A stretch of 7,991 nt of DNA, from NCBI GenBank assembly GCA_003486645.1, contig DNGI01000453.1, positions 7,232-15,222 of the forward strand, in the 5' to 3' direction. The translations under genes were made by a program, and so were the position numbers. The stretch is from Cyanobacteria bacterium UBA11370. GTDB taxonomy: Bacteria > Cyanobacteriota > Cyanobacteriia > Cyanobacteriales > Coleofasciculaceae. The notes beneath the pieces were generated by a model. That model was not told where the DNA came from. It saw only the letters and a program-made list of their open reading frames with translations, and ran no database searches. This document shows, piece after piece, positions 1 to 6,361 of the stretch (positions within the stretch are counted from its first letter, which is position 1; each line of letters starts with the position of its first letter).

Positions 1-55
1 AAAGTCGATTTTGGCAACGTAAAACTAATACATTGAGGAGTCCGATTTCCCATTT

Positions 56-595
56 ATGCAAGAGGTCTATGGTTTACGCGGAGCGGAACGAATTTCAGAA
101 CTGGTGCAGGCAATGAAATTTTACTCTTACCTGGATCAGGGCATTCAGCAAGAGGTAAATCTGCATCAAGGGTTAGAAGATACCTTGCGATTGTTTGCTC
201 ACAAACTCAAGTACGGCATCCAGGTTCAACGCAATTACGATCAACAGATTCCGAAAATCCTTGCCTATGGCAGTGAACTCAATCAAGTGTGGACAAACTT
301 AATTGATAATGCGATCGATGCTATGGATGGCAAGGGACTGCTGGAAATTACGACTGGGCAGTGCGATCGCTTTGTCCGAGTTGACATCACTGACTCGGGT
401 AGCGGTATTCCGCCTGACATTCAAACGCGCATTTTTGAACCCTTCTTCACCACCAAATCAGTCGGGCACGGGTCAGGGCTAGGATTGGAAACCGCTCGAC
501 GGATTGTGGAGAATCGCCACCACGGAACGATTTCCTTTGAGTCGAATCCGGGCAGAACCTGTTTCACTATTTGCTTACCCTTACCGAATCGATAA
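56..595 (+). pseudogene. Sensor histidine kinase, C-terminal ATPase fragment
   Basis: This is the catalytic ATP-binding half of a two-component sensor kinase, which would phosphorylate a His residue using ATP. The GHKL motifs are in order: N box NLIDNAIDA (residues 81-89), G1 box DSGSGIP (113-119), F box FEPFFTT (127-133) and G2 box GHGSGLGL (137-144). The stretch just before the N box (ERISELVQAMKFYSYLDQ, 11-28) resembles the linker helix of cyanobacterial kinases of this type. No sensor domain and no phospho-acceptor His box are present. Upstream the same frame is closed by TAA at 20-22 and 26-28, so the N-terminus is lost or in another frame. The ATG at 56 is the first in frame; GAGGAG at 35-40 is a distant Shine-Dalgarno candidate. 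I read it as a remnant of a normally much longer protein, although a stand-alone ATPase cannot be excluded. Confidence 0.75.
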
Positions 596-2145
596 GCGAT
601 CGCCATCATGGAGACAAGGGAATTGATGGCATTTATATTAATCATAATGAAGAATGTATAGACATTTTTCAGTCTAAGATTGTTCAAAGTTCAACAAAAA
701 CCTTGGGGGATACTCAACTTAAAGAATTTATCGGAAGTTTAAGCCAATTAGAAACAGAACAAGGAATAGAATCTATTATAAAATCAACGGGCAATGCACA
801 ACTAAAAAACTTACTCGTCGAAAATAGAGATTTATTGGTATCATCTAGTTATTTAATACGTGGAATTTTCGTTACTAACGCTAATAAAGATGCTAATGCC
901 GAGAGTTTACTAAATGCTATTTCTCCAGCATCTAAGTTAAGGATTTGGGATAAATCTTTGATTACTCAGATGTATGTGCCAAGTGAGAAAGCTATTAAAG
1001 CGACATCTGAGTTATCTTTTGATGTTTTCGGTTTGGACTATGCTGAGTACAACGTTGCCAATAGTGCCAAAGTTGTAATAGCGCCTCTATCTGCAACAGA
1101 TTTAGTCCAGATGGAGGGTATACAGAACCAACAAATTTTTGATTTAAATCTGAGAAAAGGCTTAGGAAATACAAAAGTCAATAAGGATATATCTAAAAGT
1201 ATAGAAAATCAATCTGAGCATGGTCAATTTTTACTTTACCATAATGGAATAACTGTTATCTGTAATACAGTTGATACATCAGAAGAAGGAAAAATAAAAA
1301 TTCGAGATTATGCTGTAGTTAACGGATGCCAAACTTTGTCATGCCTCTATGCAAAAAGAAATAAAGTGACGAATGATTTAAGAGTGCTGACCCGTTTAAT
1401 TGAGATAAAACCTGACTCGGAGCTTATACCTAAGATTACTTATAACAGCAATAATCAAAATGGTATTAAAGTAAGGGATTTTAGGTCAAACACTCAAACT
1501 CAGGTAAGATTACAAAAAGAAATTGCTCAACATTATCCACAATATTTTTATCGAATTAAGACTGGGGACGAACCAGGGCAGCGTACTGTAATAGATAATG
1601 AGGTTGCAGGACGGATTCTACTAGTCTTTGATTTAAAAGAGCCTTGGGCTGTTCAGAATACCAGCAAGATATTTGATGAGTGGCATCAGAGGATATTTGC
1701 TCGTCCAGAAGTGACTGGAGGCAGAATCGTTACCCTATTTAAGCTTTATACAGAAATACAGGAAAATCTGGATAAAATTAGACCAGAATTATTTAGTAAA
1801 TATCAGATAACTCATTTTTTCCTCCTTTATCTGATTTCTGAAGTTCTTTCAAGTGATGAAGTTGGTATAGTTTTTTGCAAAAATCCAGAGAGTTTTTGTA
1901 AAAGTACTAGCCAAGAATCTCAGTTATTCGAGTGTATTGATATTCTCATGGCTGATTTGATAATTGATATTAATGCTGAATTTCAAGAAAGAGGAGGTGA
2001 AAATTTTGACTTTAAAAGAATATTTAAGTCTTCAAACTCGCTCCGAGCCTTAAAAAATGAGGTGCTTGCACCTTATCACAAGCTTGTTAGTCGCGGACGG
2101 GTCGAGTCATTTTCTCAGCTATGGGAGAAATTTTCATCTAGCTGA
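571..2145 (+). CDS. AIPR-family abortive infection protein, N-terminally truncated
   Basis: The protein resembles the AIPR family, named after abortive-infection phage-resistance proteins. Family hallmarks are YHNGI (residues 223-227, counted from the TTG at 571), VVNGCQT (249-255) and the following stretch with NSNNQNGIKVRDF. Near the N-terminus, KGIDGIYI followed by IDIFQSK fits the core of a PD-(D/E)XK-like nuclease fold in its QxK form: D19, Q34, K36. In relatives this core is preceded by tens of residues; here it starts at about residue 15. The frame is open only back to a TGA at 538-540, and the only start is TTG 571, inside the kinase gene and without a convincing ribosome site. The first ten or so codons are kinase sequence read in another frame. 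The body is AT-rich and has no HIP1 site, which suggests horizontal origin. It may be expressed poorly or not at all. Family assignment is firm; function here is inferred. Confidence 0.8.
   Translation: MLTLTESISDRHHGDKGIDGIYINHNEECIDIFQSKIVQSSTKTLGDTQLKEFIGSLSQLETEQGIESIIKSTGNAQLKNLLVENRDLLVSSSYLIRGIFVTNANKDANAESLLNAISPASKLRIWDKSLITQMYVPSEKAIKATSELSFDVFGLDYAEYNVANSAKVVIAPLSATDLVQMEGIQNQQIFDLNLRKGLGNTKVNKDISKSIENQSEHGQFLLYHNGITVICNTVDTSEEGKIKIRDYAVVNGCQTLSCLYAKRNKVTNDLRVLTRLIEIKPDSELIPKITYNSNNQNGIKVRDFRSNTQTQVRLQKEIAQHYPQYFYRIKTGDEPGQRTVIDNEVAGRILLVFDLKEPWAVQNTSKIFDEWHQRIFARPEVTGGRIVTLFKLYTEIQENLDKIRPELFSKYQITHFFLLYLISEVLSSDEVGIVFCKNPESFCKSTSQESQLFECIDILMADLIIDINAEFQERGGENFDFKRIFKSSNSLRALKNEVLAPYHKLVSRGRVESFSQLWEKFSSS
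596..603. repeat. HIP1 octamer at the kinase/AIPR junction
   Basis: GCGATCGC lies immediately after the kinase stop codon (593-595) and just before AIPR homology begins. HIP1 is hugely over-represented in many cyanobacteria. Other copies start at 363, 2278, 2298, 4899, 5547 and 7058. Its position exactly between two unrelated coding pieces is noted, but no mechanism is implied. Confidence 0.85.
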
Positions 2146-2181
2146 TCGGACGAACTCGATAGGTTCTGATTCAACTCAACC

Positions 2182-2187
2182 AAGGAG
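2182..2187 (+). promoter_or_regulatory. Ribosome binding site of the aldo/keto reductase
   Basis: AAGGAG sits 8 bases before the ATG at 2196. This is a strong site at ideal spacing and fixes the start over the second ATG two codons later. Confidence 0.75.
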
Positions 2188-2195
2188 AAAGTGTC

Positions 2196-2393
2196 ATGAA
2201 AATGAGAAAACTGGGAAATCAAGGACTGGTTGTTTCAGAACTGGGACTAGGTTGCATGGGTATATCCGAGTTCTACGGCGATCGCGACGAGCAAGAAGCG
2301 ATCGCCACTATTCATCACGCTCTTGACTTGGGTGTAAACTTGCTGGATACGGCGGATATGTACGGTCCCTTCACGAACGAGCAATTAGTGATA
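2196..2393 (+). pseudogene. Aldo/keto reductase, N-terminal fragment cut by an IS element
   Basis: The first 66 codons encode the start of an NAD(P)H-dependent aldo/keto reductase of the type that begins with a [15 protein letters not shown] motif. Two of the four catalytic residues are visible in LLDTADMYG: Asp51 and Tyr56, five apart as is standard. The catalytic Lys and His and the rest of the TIM barrel (normally about 320 residues in total) are missing. Homology ends at the left end of the IS630-family element, and the frame closes at TAA 2403-2405 inside it. The rest of the gene is not found on the other side of the element, so this is not a simple insertion. Two HIP1 sites lie inside the fragment, consistent with native cyanobacterial sequence. 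It cannot be a working enzyme. Confidence 0.85.
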
Positions 2394-2422
2394 CCATTTC
2401 ACTAAAGTCCGGCTACAAATAG
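2391..2422. repeat. Left terminal inverted repeat of the IS630 element
   Basis: ATACCATTTCACT at 2391-2403 is the exact reverse complement of 3521-3533. Inside it the pairing is imperfect but resumes at GGCTAC. The transposase stop codon (TAG on the minus strand, 2402-2404) lies within this repeat, so the coding region runs to the very tip of the element. Confidence 0.88.
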
Positions 2423-3474
2423 AGCCTCCAGAATAAAATCCCATCCGGTCACAGAAGCCATCACTTTTTTGCTCAGATTATTCAGGATTTTATTCACTTT
2501 AGCTCTTAGTTGCTCTAAGTTGTTAAATAAATCCCAGCTCATTTCTTTTTTGAGTTCCTCCCAAAACCGTTCGATTGGATTAACTTCTGGACAATGAGGT
2601 GGCTGAAACAGTAAGATTATATTGTCGGGAATACTCAAATAAAGCGCTTCGTGAAAAGAGGCATTATCTAACTGAATAATGTGAATATCTTTGGGAAACT
2701 CTTCAGAAAATAACTCTAAAAATTTCTCAAAGCAAACCGTGTCTAGATGGCAGAATTCCTAAAAAAAGCTCTCTCCACTTATAGGCTCCACCAAGCCGTA
2801 CAGGTAAATTTTCTGGCGTTCCCACTGTACTAACCCTTGGGGCTTCACACCTTGAAGAGTAATGACTCTGCTAGAAATTGTTTTCATCCCAAACAGGGTT
2901 TCATCCTGACACCAGTACCGCAGCCATCTAAATGTTCTTCCCTGCTCTAAAATCTTCTTGACGATTGTCTTGACCTGTTCTGACAGTTTTTTTTTGAAGG
3001 TCTCTATCGCTCCCGAAAGGTTGTTTCTCGCTCTTTGGTCGCGGCACTTTTAATTTGGCTTTTAGCTGGTAGCGTACTGTTGCATGTACCACTTTATAGG
3101 ACGCTGACACTCCCAACACGGCTTTCAACCATTTTTGCACTTCACCATAGCTTTCAAACCCTTCTGGGTCTTTTAATTCTTCCCGCAGCTTTTCTACTGC
3201 CCAGGAGGGAATCGATGGCGTTCTCCCTGGTCTGTTGTTTTCCTTTAATAGTTCACTCATACCACCATGACGGTATTGCCGTAACCATCCTTGCACTGTC
3301 ACCCGGTGGCGGCCTAAGAGTACCGCTATATGTTCTACCGTTTCAGCTCCTCCTGTTTTCAGCAGGTACAAAGCTTTAACCCTCTATGCAGCCCTGAGCT
3401 GTTTTCTGTTGGGCTAGAAGGGTTTTCAGAGTTTCCCCTGATTCGGTAATATTGATTTTTACTACCCCAGACAT
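2402..3474 (-). pseudogene. IS630-family transposase with two frameshifts and a nonsense codon
   Basis: The reading starts at ATG 3474 (MSGVVKINITESGETL) and ends at TAG 2404-2402. In order it holds an N-terminal helix-turn-helix (AVLLGRHRVTVQGWLRQYR) and a DDE catalytic core. The first Asp is in YWCQDE (codon 2905-2903), the second in IIQLDNASFH (2668-2666) and the Glu in NPIERFWEEL (2572-2570), so all three catalytic residues survive. Three lesions break the frame. An extra base near 3381-3385 makes TAA at 3378-3376. An A9 run at 2995-2987 puts the two halves out of frame. An in-frame TAG lies at 2761-2759, where relatives read a sense codon between FF and EF. The open pieces are roughly 3371-2928 and 2638-2402. 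The A9 run could be a slippage site, but the other two lesions argue the copy is dead. Confidence 0.85.
2987..2995 (-). other. A9 homopolymer at the transposase frame change
   Basis: Nine A residues on the coding strand follow codons for DLQ. Continuing in the upstream frame gives a nonsense tail ending at TAG. Dropping one A continues into LSEQVKTIVKKILEQG and the catalytic core. A runs of this length can cause transcriptional slippage, which has been described in IS transposase genes including IS630 members. It may equally be an ordinary indel. Confidence 0.6.
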
Positions 3475-3501
3475 CTCGTTATCAAGAATAAAACCTTCAA
3501 A

Positions 3502-3533
3502 CTAAGTGTAGCCTCTTCAAAGTGAAATGGTAT
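3502..3533. repeat. Right terminal inverted repeat of the IS630 element
   Basis: AGTGAAATGGTAT at 3521-3533 pairs exactly with the left end. Inward pairing is partial and again includes the GTAGCC/GGCTAC block. The right TA target copy is at 3531-3532. Confidence 0.88.
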
Positions 3534-3849
3534 TAATGAGGCAGATAGTCTAGTTTTTATTGATCTGCCGCTATATGTGCATTTCTGGTGGGTGACCAAA
3601 CGCCTGCTCACAGGTAGTTTTAAACCGCCAGAAGGCTGGCCTAACAACAGTCCAATATTGAAGAGTTCGATTAAAAGTTACCGCGCACTTTGGTTATGTC
3701 ACAAGTATTTAACCCCAAGATATCGCCAGTACATCGAGCAAGCTCAAAATACCAAAACTGTTTATCACATTAGAGCGACTAAACAGATTGCACAATTTTT
3801 TGAATCGATTGAAAATAAGTCCAACTTTGAAGATGGTTTGCCAGCCTAA
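3533..3849 (+). pseudogene. P-loop kinase-like (FlaR-type) protein, C-terminal fragment
   Basis: The frame after the IS end reads NEADSLVFIDLPLYVHFWWVTKR and continues through GWPNNSPI and YRALWLCHKYLTPRYRQ to QFFESIENKSNFEDGLPA. I recognise this as the C-terminal half of the small adenylate-kinase-like P-loop NTPases sometimes annotated as DNA topology modulation (FlaR) proteins. These are about 170-180 residues with an N-terminal GxxGxGKS ATP site. That site and about 80 residues are missing, and the remainder starts exactly at the element end. The only possible start codons (for example GTG 3577) fall inside the conserved core, so the product cannot bind ATP. It is convergent with the dehydrogenase gene, and its stop shares a palindrome with that gene's stop. 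Confidence 0.72.
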
Positions 3850-3860
3850 CTCTAGAGTTA
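3847..3860. repeat. 14-bp perfect palindrome holding two convergent stop codons
   Basis: TAACTCTAGAGTTA is a perfect palindrome. Its first three bases are the stop of the plus-strand kinase fragment, and its last three are the stop of the minus-strand dehydrogenase. No loop and no T tract follow on either strand, so a Rho-independent terminator is not supported. Confidence 0.8.
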
Positions 3861-4508
3861 GTAAACAATTTCTGAGTCAGACTCTGTATTGGTATGAAAA
3901 CCCCAGTAGTTCTCAGCAATACTTTCGGGGTTGTATTTGGAATCATTAGGACTCACAGTTCCACATACTGTGATAGTTCCAACACGAATGCCATCACTTT
4001 TTAATGCTTCAGCTAACATCTTGGCTAGGCTTCTGATGCCTGCTTTGCCAATGGAGAGAGAGGCAAAATCAGGACTGGGATACAGAGAAAATGCGCCGCC
4101 TGTAAACACAATGGTTCCCTGATTCTGTGCTTTCATTGCGGGCAGCACTGCTTGGGTTGCAATCAATGCTCCTGCAACATTGATCTTGAAATCATTTGTC
4201 AAGTTTTCCAAGGTTTCGTTAAGCACGTTCTCCATTTTTGGGACGGCTGCGTTGTAAATGAGTACTTCTGGATTACCTAACTGTTCCTGGATGCATGTAA
4301 ATGCTGATTTCAATGATGATTCGTTTCCAGCATCCGCGATGAAACTATAAGCTTTGTAACCTTCGGCTTCTAAGCTGTCTTTGAAACCCTGAAGTTTAGC
4401 TTCATTGCGGGCAATCATAGCAATCGCAAATCCCTCTCTGGCAAACCGACGGGAAACCGCTAGCCCAATGCCATCTCCCATTCCCACAATTGTAAACAGC
4501 TTCGGCAT
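3858..4508 (-). CDS. Short-chain dehydrogenase-like protein lacking catalytic Ser/Tyr
   Basis: A 216-residue Rossmann-fold protein of the SDR superfamily. The dinucleotide-binding glycine motif is GMGDGIG (residues 9-15), with NAA (86-88) in place of the usual NAG and N110 as the structural Asn. The catalytic triad is altered: the Ser position reads GG (137-138), the Tyr position is Leu151 in ASLSIGK, and only Lys155 remains. NAD(P) binding is plausible but classic SDR oxidoreduction is doubtful; it may have other chemistry or a binding role. Length and the C-terminal EIVY look complete. The start at 4508 is supported by GGAG at 4521-4518, nine bases upstream. No conserved operon partner is seen; the DevA fragment lies 155 bases upstream on the same strand. 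Its substrate cannot be inferred. Confidence 0.85.
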   Translation of the reverse strand: MPKLFTIVGMGDGIGLAVSRRFAREGFAIAMIARNEAKLQGFKDSLEAEGYKAYSFIADAGNESSLKSAFTCIQEQLGNPEVLIYNAAVPKMENVLNETLENLTNDFKINVAGALIATQAVLPAMKAQNQGTIVFTGGAFSLYPSPDFASLSIGKAGIRSLAKMLAEALKSDGIRVGTITVCGTVSPNDSKYNPESIAENYWGFHTNTESDSEIVY

Positions 4509-4604
4509 AAATTAACACTCCATTTGGTAAACCTTGACGAGCCATCCAAGAGGCATTGCTCATGATTGAATCCAAGTCAAGAATGGCTACTCTACATTCA
4601 GGTT

Positions 4605-4628
4605 CTGACCTAGTAGTTAGATGGTCAG
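4605..4628. repeat. Inverted repeat between DevA fragment and dehydrogenase
   Basis: CTGACC (4605-4610) pairs with GGTCAG (4623-4628) around a 12-base loop. It lies after the DevA fragment stop on the minus strand. It has no following T run, so it may be a weak terminator or chance. Confidence 0.35.
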
Positions 4629-4663
4629 GGGCTATTACTTATTTCTTTGAACTTTATCAAAAA

Positions 4664-5030
4664 CTATTCCACTAATGCAACAACATTGGATTTGTCTGCC
4701 AAACGACCGTCTTCCATGTAAACAATGCGATCGGCAATATCCAAAATCCGATTATCGTGCGTAACCAGCAAAATAGTACAGCCCTGTTCCTTTGCTAATT
4801 TCTGCATCAGTTCCACCACATCTCGACCTGATTTTTTATCCAGTGCTGCAGTAGGTTCGTCTGCCAGAACAATTTTAGGATGACTAACTAATGCACGCGC
4901 GATCGCAACTCGTTGCTTTTGTCCTCCCGACAGATTATCGGCGTAGTAATCGACACGATTTCCTAAACCAACTGTTTTGAGAATATTGGTAGCTATCTCA
5001 TCCATATTTTGGTCTAGATACTGGTCGATA
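4664..5030 (-). pseudogene. devA: DevA-type ABC transporter ATPase, C-terminal fragment
   Basis: The fragment carries the second half of an ABC ATPase. Counting from the open-frame ATG at 5074, it has the signature LSGGQ (residues 48-52), Walker B IVLADE (68-73), a D-loop (ALD) and the H-loop His in VTHD (106). The tail RIVYMEDGRLADKS is typical of DevA, the ATPase of the DevBCA exporter known for heterocyst glycolipid export. Walker A and the Q-loop are missing, so ATP hydrolysis is impossible. DevA is usually about 240 residues. The first 15 or so codons of the open frame (5074 to about 5030) are the neighbouring DUF6220-like gene read out of frame, so the fragment has no start of its own. 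No DevB or DevC lies nearby. The gene symbol denotes family resemblance only. Confidence 0.82.
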
Positions 5031-5217
5031 ATCCTCCGTACCCGCGCACCAGCCAGACATGGACGTTCCACCACTCAGCCTTGTAAAAGTATGCGAGTCC
5101 AACGGTCAACACTTGGGCAACCAGGCAGAGATTGAAAAGTGAAGCTACGTAAGAAAACCAGAGCTGGCTCCAGTTTGTAGATGACTGTAGGCTATCAGAG
5201 CTAGAAGTTATGGTCAT
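5014..5217 (-). pseudogene. DUF6220-like membrane protein, N-terminal fragment
   Basis: A 67-codon frame starts at ATG 5217 behind AAAGGA (5230-5225). The sequence WSQLWFSYVASLFNLCLVAQ continuing to TVGLAYFYKAEWWNVHVWLVRGYGGLS resembles the first part of the small cyanobacterial membrane proteins labelled DUF6220, whose function is unknown. One membrane helix is visible (about residues 22-45). The family has further helices after the GYGGLS region; here homology stops at once and the frame ends at TAG 5016-5014 inside DevA sequence. The gene is therefore a fragment spliced onto the DevA remnant. The family name is from memory of similar sequences, so moderate confidence. Confidence 0.6.
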
Positions 5218-5276
5218 GCTATTGTCCTTTCGGTGAATCAGTAAAGGGGTGGCGATCTGCGCTTGGCAGTAGTGCT

Positions 5277-5315
5277 GACGCTCCTAACGTCGCTACCGCT
5301 TCGCTAACGCTATCG
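5277..5315. repeat. GC-rich short repeat cluster of cyanobacterial type
   Basis: The segment contains GACG and CGTC arms (5277-5280, 5288-5291) followed by CGCTACCGCTTCGCTAACGC, a degenerate tandem of CGCTa/tNC units. Such hairpin-forming repeats are scattered through the intergenic DNA of filamentous cyanobacteria. It lies in the 409-base spacer (5218-5626) that otherwise holds the MITE-like element and a HIP1 site at 5547-5554; I see no gene in that spacer. Confidence 0.55.
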
Positions 5316-5321
5316 CAATTC

Positions 5322-5417
5322 ATACCAAGTTGCGGTCAAAGATAGTAGATAGGAAAGACTTGGAGGACAAGGGGGACAAGGGGAAAGAAAGTACTACGTA
5401 TGAATGCAACTTGGTAT
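5322..5417. mobile_element. MITE-like element, 96 bp
   Basis: ATACCAAGTTGC (5322-5333) and GCAACTTGGTAT (5406-5417) are a perfect 12-base inverted repeat. Pairing continues imperfectly inward to about 26 bases, including a matched TAGTA block. The core is purine-rich, with GGACAAGG repeated. There is no coding capacity. TA-containing ends fit a non-autonomous element mobilised by an IS630/Tc1-type transposase. The ends differ from those of the IS630 element in this window, so that one is not the obvious source. Confidence 0.65.
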
Positions 5418-5626
5418 CACTTGCTGCAATGGATGAACAAGCTGAGTTAAAGCCAAGATAGTGCTGATTTCCTGGCTAATCTAGTCCTTGATCGGGTACA
5501 CCTTGCAGCAACGATGATGACGAATACCTTGTAGCCTTTATTTGATGCGATCGCCCTCTGATCGATTGCCTCCGGCTGTCTTACTGCGATATCAACTGAA
5601 AAAGCTAACAGTGAATTTGAGCGGCA

Positions 5627-6361
5627 CTAGATAGCCTTTACATCACACCGATAATCTCTGTTCCATCCGCTCCAAGAAGGTGTTAGATATCGTTCTGTGG
5701 ACTGATCCTGAAGGTGAGTAGAAATAATTTCATAGGATTCTTTCAATTTACTGATCAACTCGTCATAGATCAACTTGTAATTTGCATTATCTTCAGCCAG
5801 CCCAAGTCTTTGATTAATACTTCTAAAAGTTTCTTTTCTTTTGGAATCGGATATCAGATGTGAGCTTAAAACACGAAAATCATACAGCACATAAAATGGA
5901 AGCACTATATCTGCAAAATCGGGGCGCTTCAGAACTTTCTCTATCCACTTTCCGAAAAGCTTCAAAGATCCAATACCTTTAAGCTCATCTTTGCTACACA
6001 AATCTTTAAGTTCTCTCTTGAAAAACTGTGTATCCAAGCTCTCAACCATAACTCTATTAAGAGCCTCTATAACTGATCCAGTGTGCTTTTCTTGCCAGAA
6101 TATTGGTCTATCGAGATTCTCTATGACTTTACTGATCTCTCCTTCAAATGTATGAAGATACCCTTGCCTTTCTTTCTGACAGAGCTGATTAGTTTCTGAC
6201 CTAGCATGGAATAGAGAATTCTCAGGCGAAGGATTTGAAAACTGTACCTCTATCTGTGATTCATAGAATTCTGAGTATAAATCATGGTCTGAATCGACAT
6301 TCTCAGATCTAAGATAATGCTGCTCATTCAACGGCAATTTGTCAATGTCACCCAACCACAT
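5627..6361 (-). CDS. C-terminal part of frameshifted zinc-ribbon protein, unknown function
   Basis: The 244-residue open frame begins at an ATG without a usable ribosome site. The same frame remains sensible upstream of that ATG (KKSEFYIAFGINRNRKVI), and the preceding gene fragment ends out of frame over the same bases, so this is the second half of one gene of about 413 residues. Visible content: MWLGDIDKLP and EQHYLRSENVDSDHDLYSEF at its start, a charged helical middle, and a C-terminal helical region containing LYDFRVLSSHLI (159-170). The latter holds Arg-x4-His (R163, H168) followed by a long helix, which resembles the HEPN RNase motif. That resemblance is weak on its own. I do not recognise the family. 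The last 25 or so residues are rich in W, R and S. No HIP1 site occurs in the gene. Confidence 0.7.
   Translation of the reverse strand: MWLGDIDKLPLNEQHYLRSENVDSDHDLYSEFYESQIEVQFSNPSPENSLFHARSETNQLCQKERQGYLHTFEGEISKVIENLDRPIFWQEKHTGSVIEALNRVMVESLDTQFFKRELKDLCSKDELKGIGSLKLFGKWIEKVLKRPDFADIVLPFYVLYDFRVLSSHLISDSKRKETFRSINQRLGLAEDNANYKLIYDELISKLKESYEIISTHLQDQSTERYLTPSWSGWNRDYRCDVKAI

Larger units (their letters stand above)
2394..3530 (-). mobile_element. IS630-family insertion sequence, degenerate
   Basis: The element is about 1.14 kb, bounded by TA dinucleotides (2392-2393 and 3531-3532), as expected for this TA-targeting family. The ends are inverted repeats whose outer 13 bases, counting the TA flank, match perfectly (ATACCATTTCACT), with weaker pairing for about 19 more bases, including a shared GGCTAC block. 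It carries one transposase gene on the minus strand with DDE chemistry, now broken at three places. The flanking genes differ on the two sides: aldo/keto reductase on the left and a P-loop kinase-like gene on the right. This suggests the copy marks a deletion or recombination point. Confidence 0.88.

Noticed and set aside
421..687. Minus-strand open frame of 88 codons opposite the kinase/AIPR junction
   Set aside because: It is antisense to two recognisable coding regions and shows no family motif.
2057..2326. Plus-strand open frame of 89 codons across the AIPR end and the aldo/keto reductase start
   Set aside because: It is an out-of-frame reading of both; low-complexity Arg/Ser content and no ribosome site.
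3035..3379. Plus-strand 114-codon hydrophobic open frame
   Set aside because: It is antisense to the helix-turn-helix part of the IS630 transposase; the hydrophobicity is a mirror of that gene.
3462..3647. Minus-strand 61-codon open frame spanning the right IS end
   Set aside because: It covers the IS terminus and the antisense of the P-loop fragment; no motif and no ribosome site.
3931..4122. Plus-strand 63-codon open frame
   Set aside because: It is antisense to the dehydrogenase gene, whose motifs are clear.
4380..4640. Minus-strand open frame overlapping the dehydrogenase start (contains VAILDLDSIMSNASWMARQG)
   Set aside because: It runs into the dehydrogenase out of frame, has no recognisable motif, and a start cannot be fixed; possibly a short remnant but unsupported.
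5277..5417. CRISPR array
   Set aside because: The repeats are inverted or irregular short units; no regular direct repeats with spacers and no cas genes are present.
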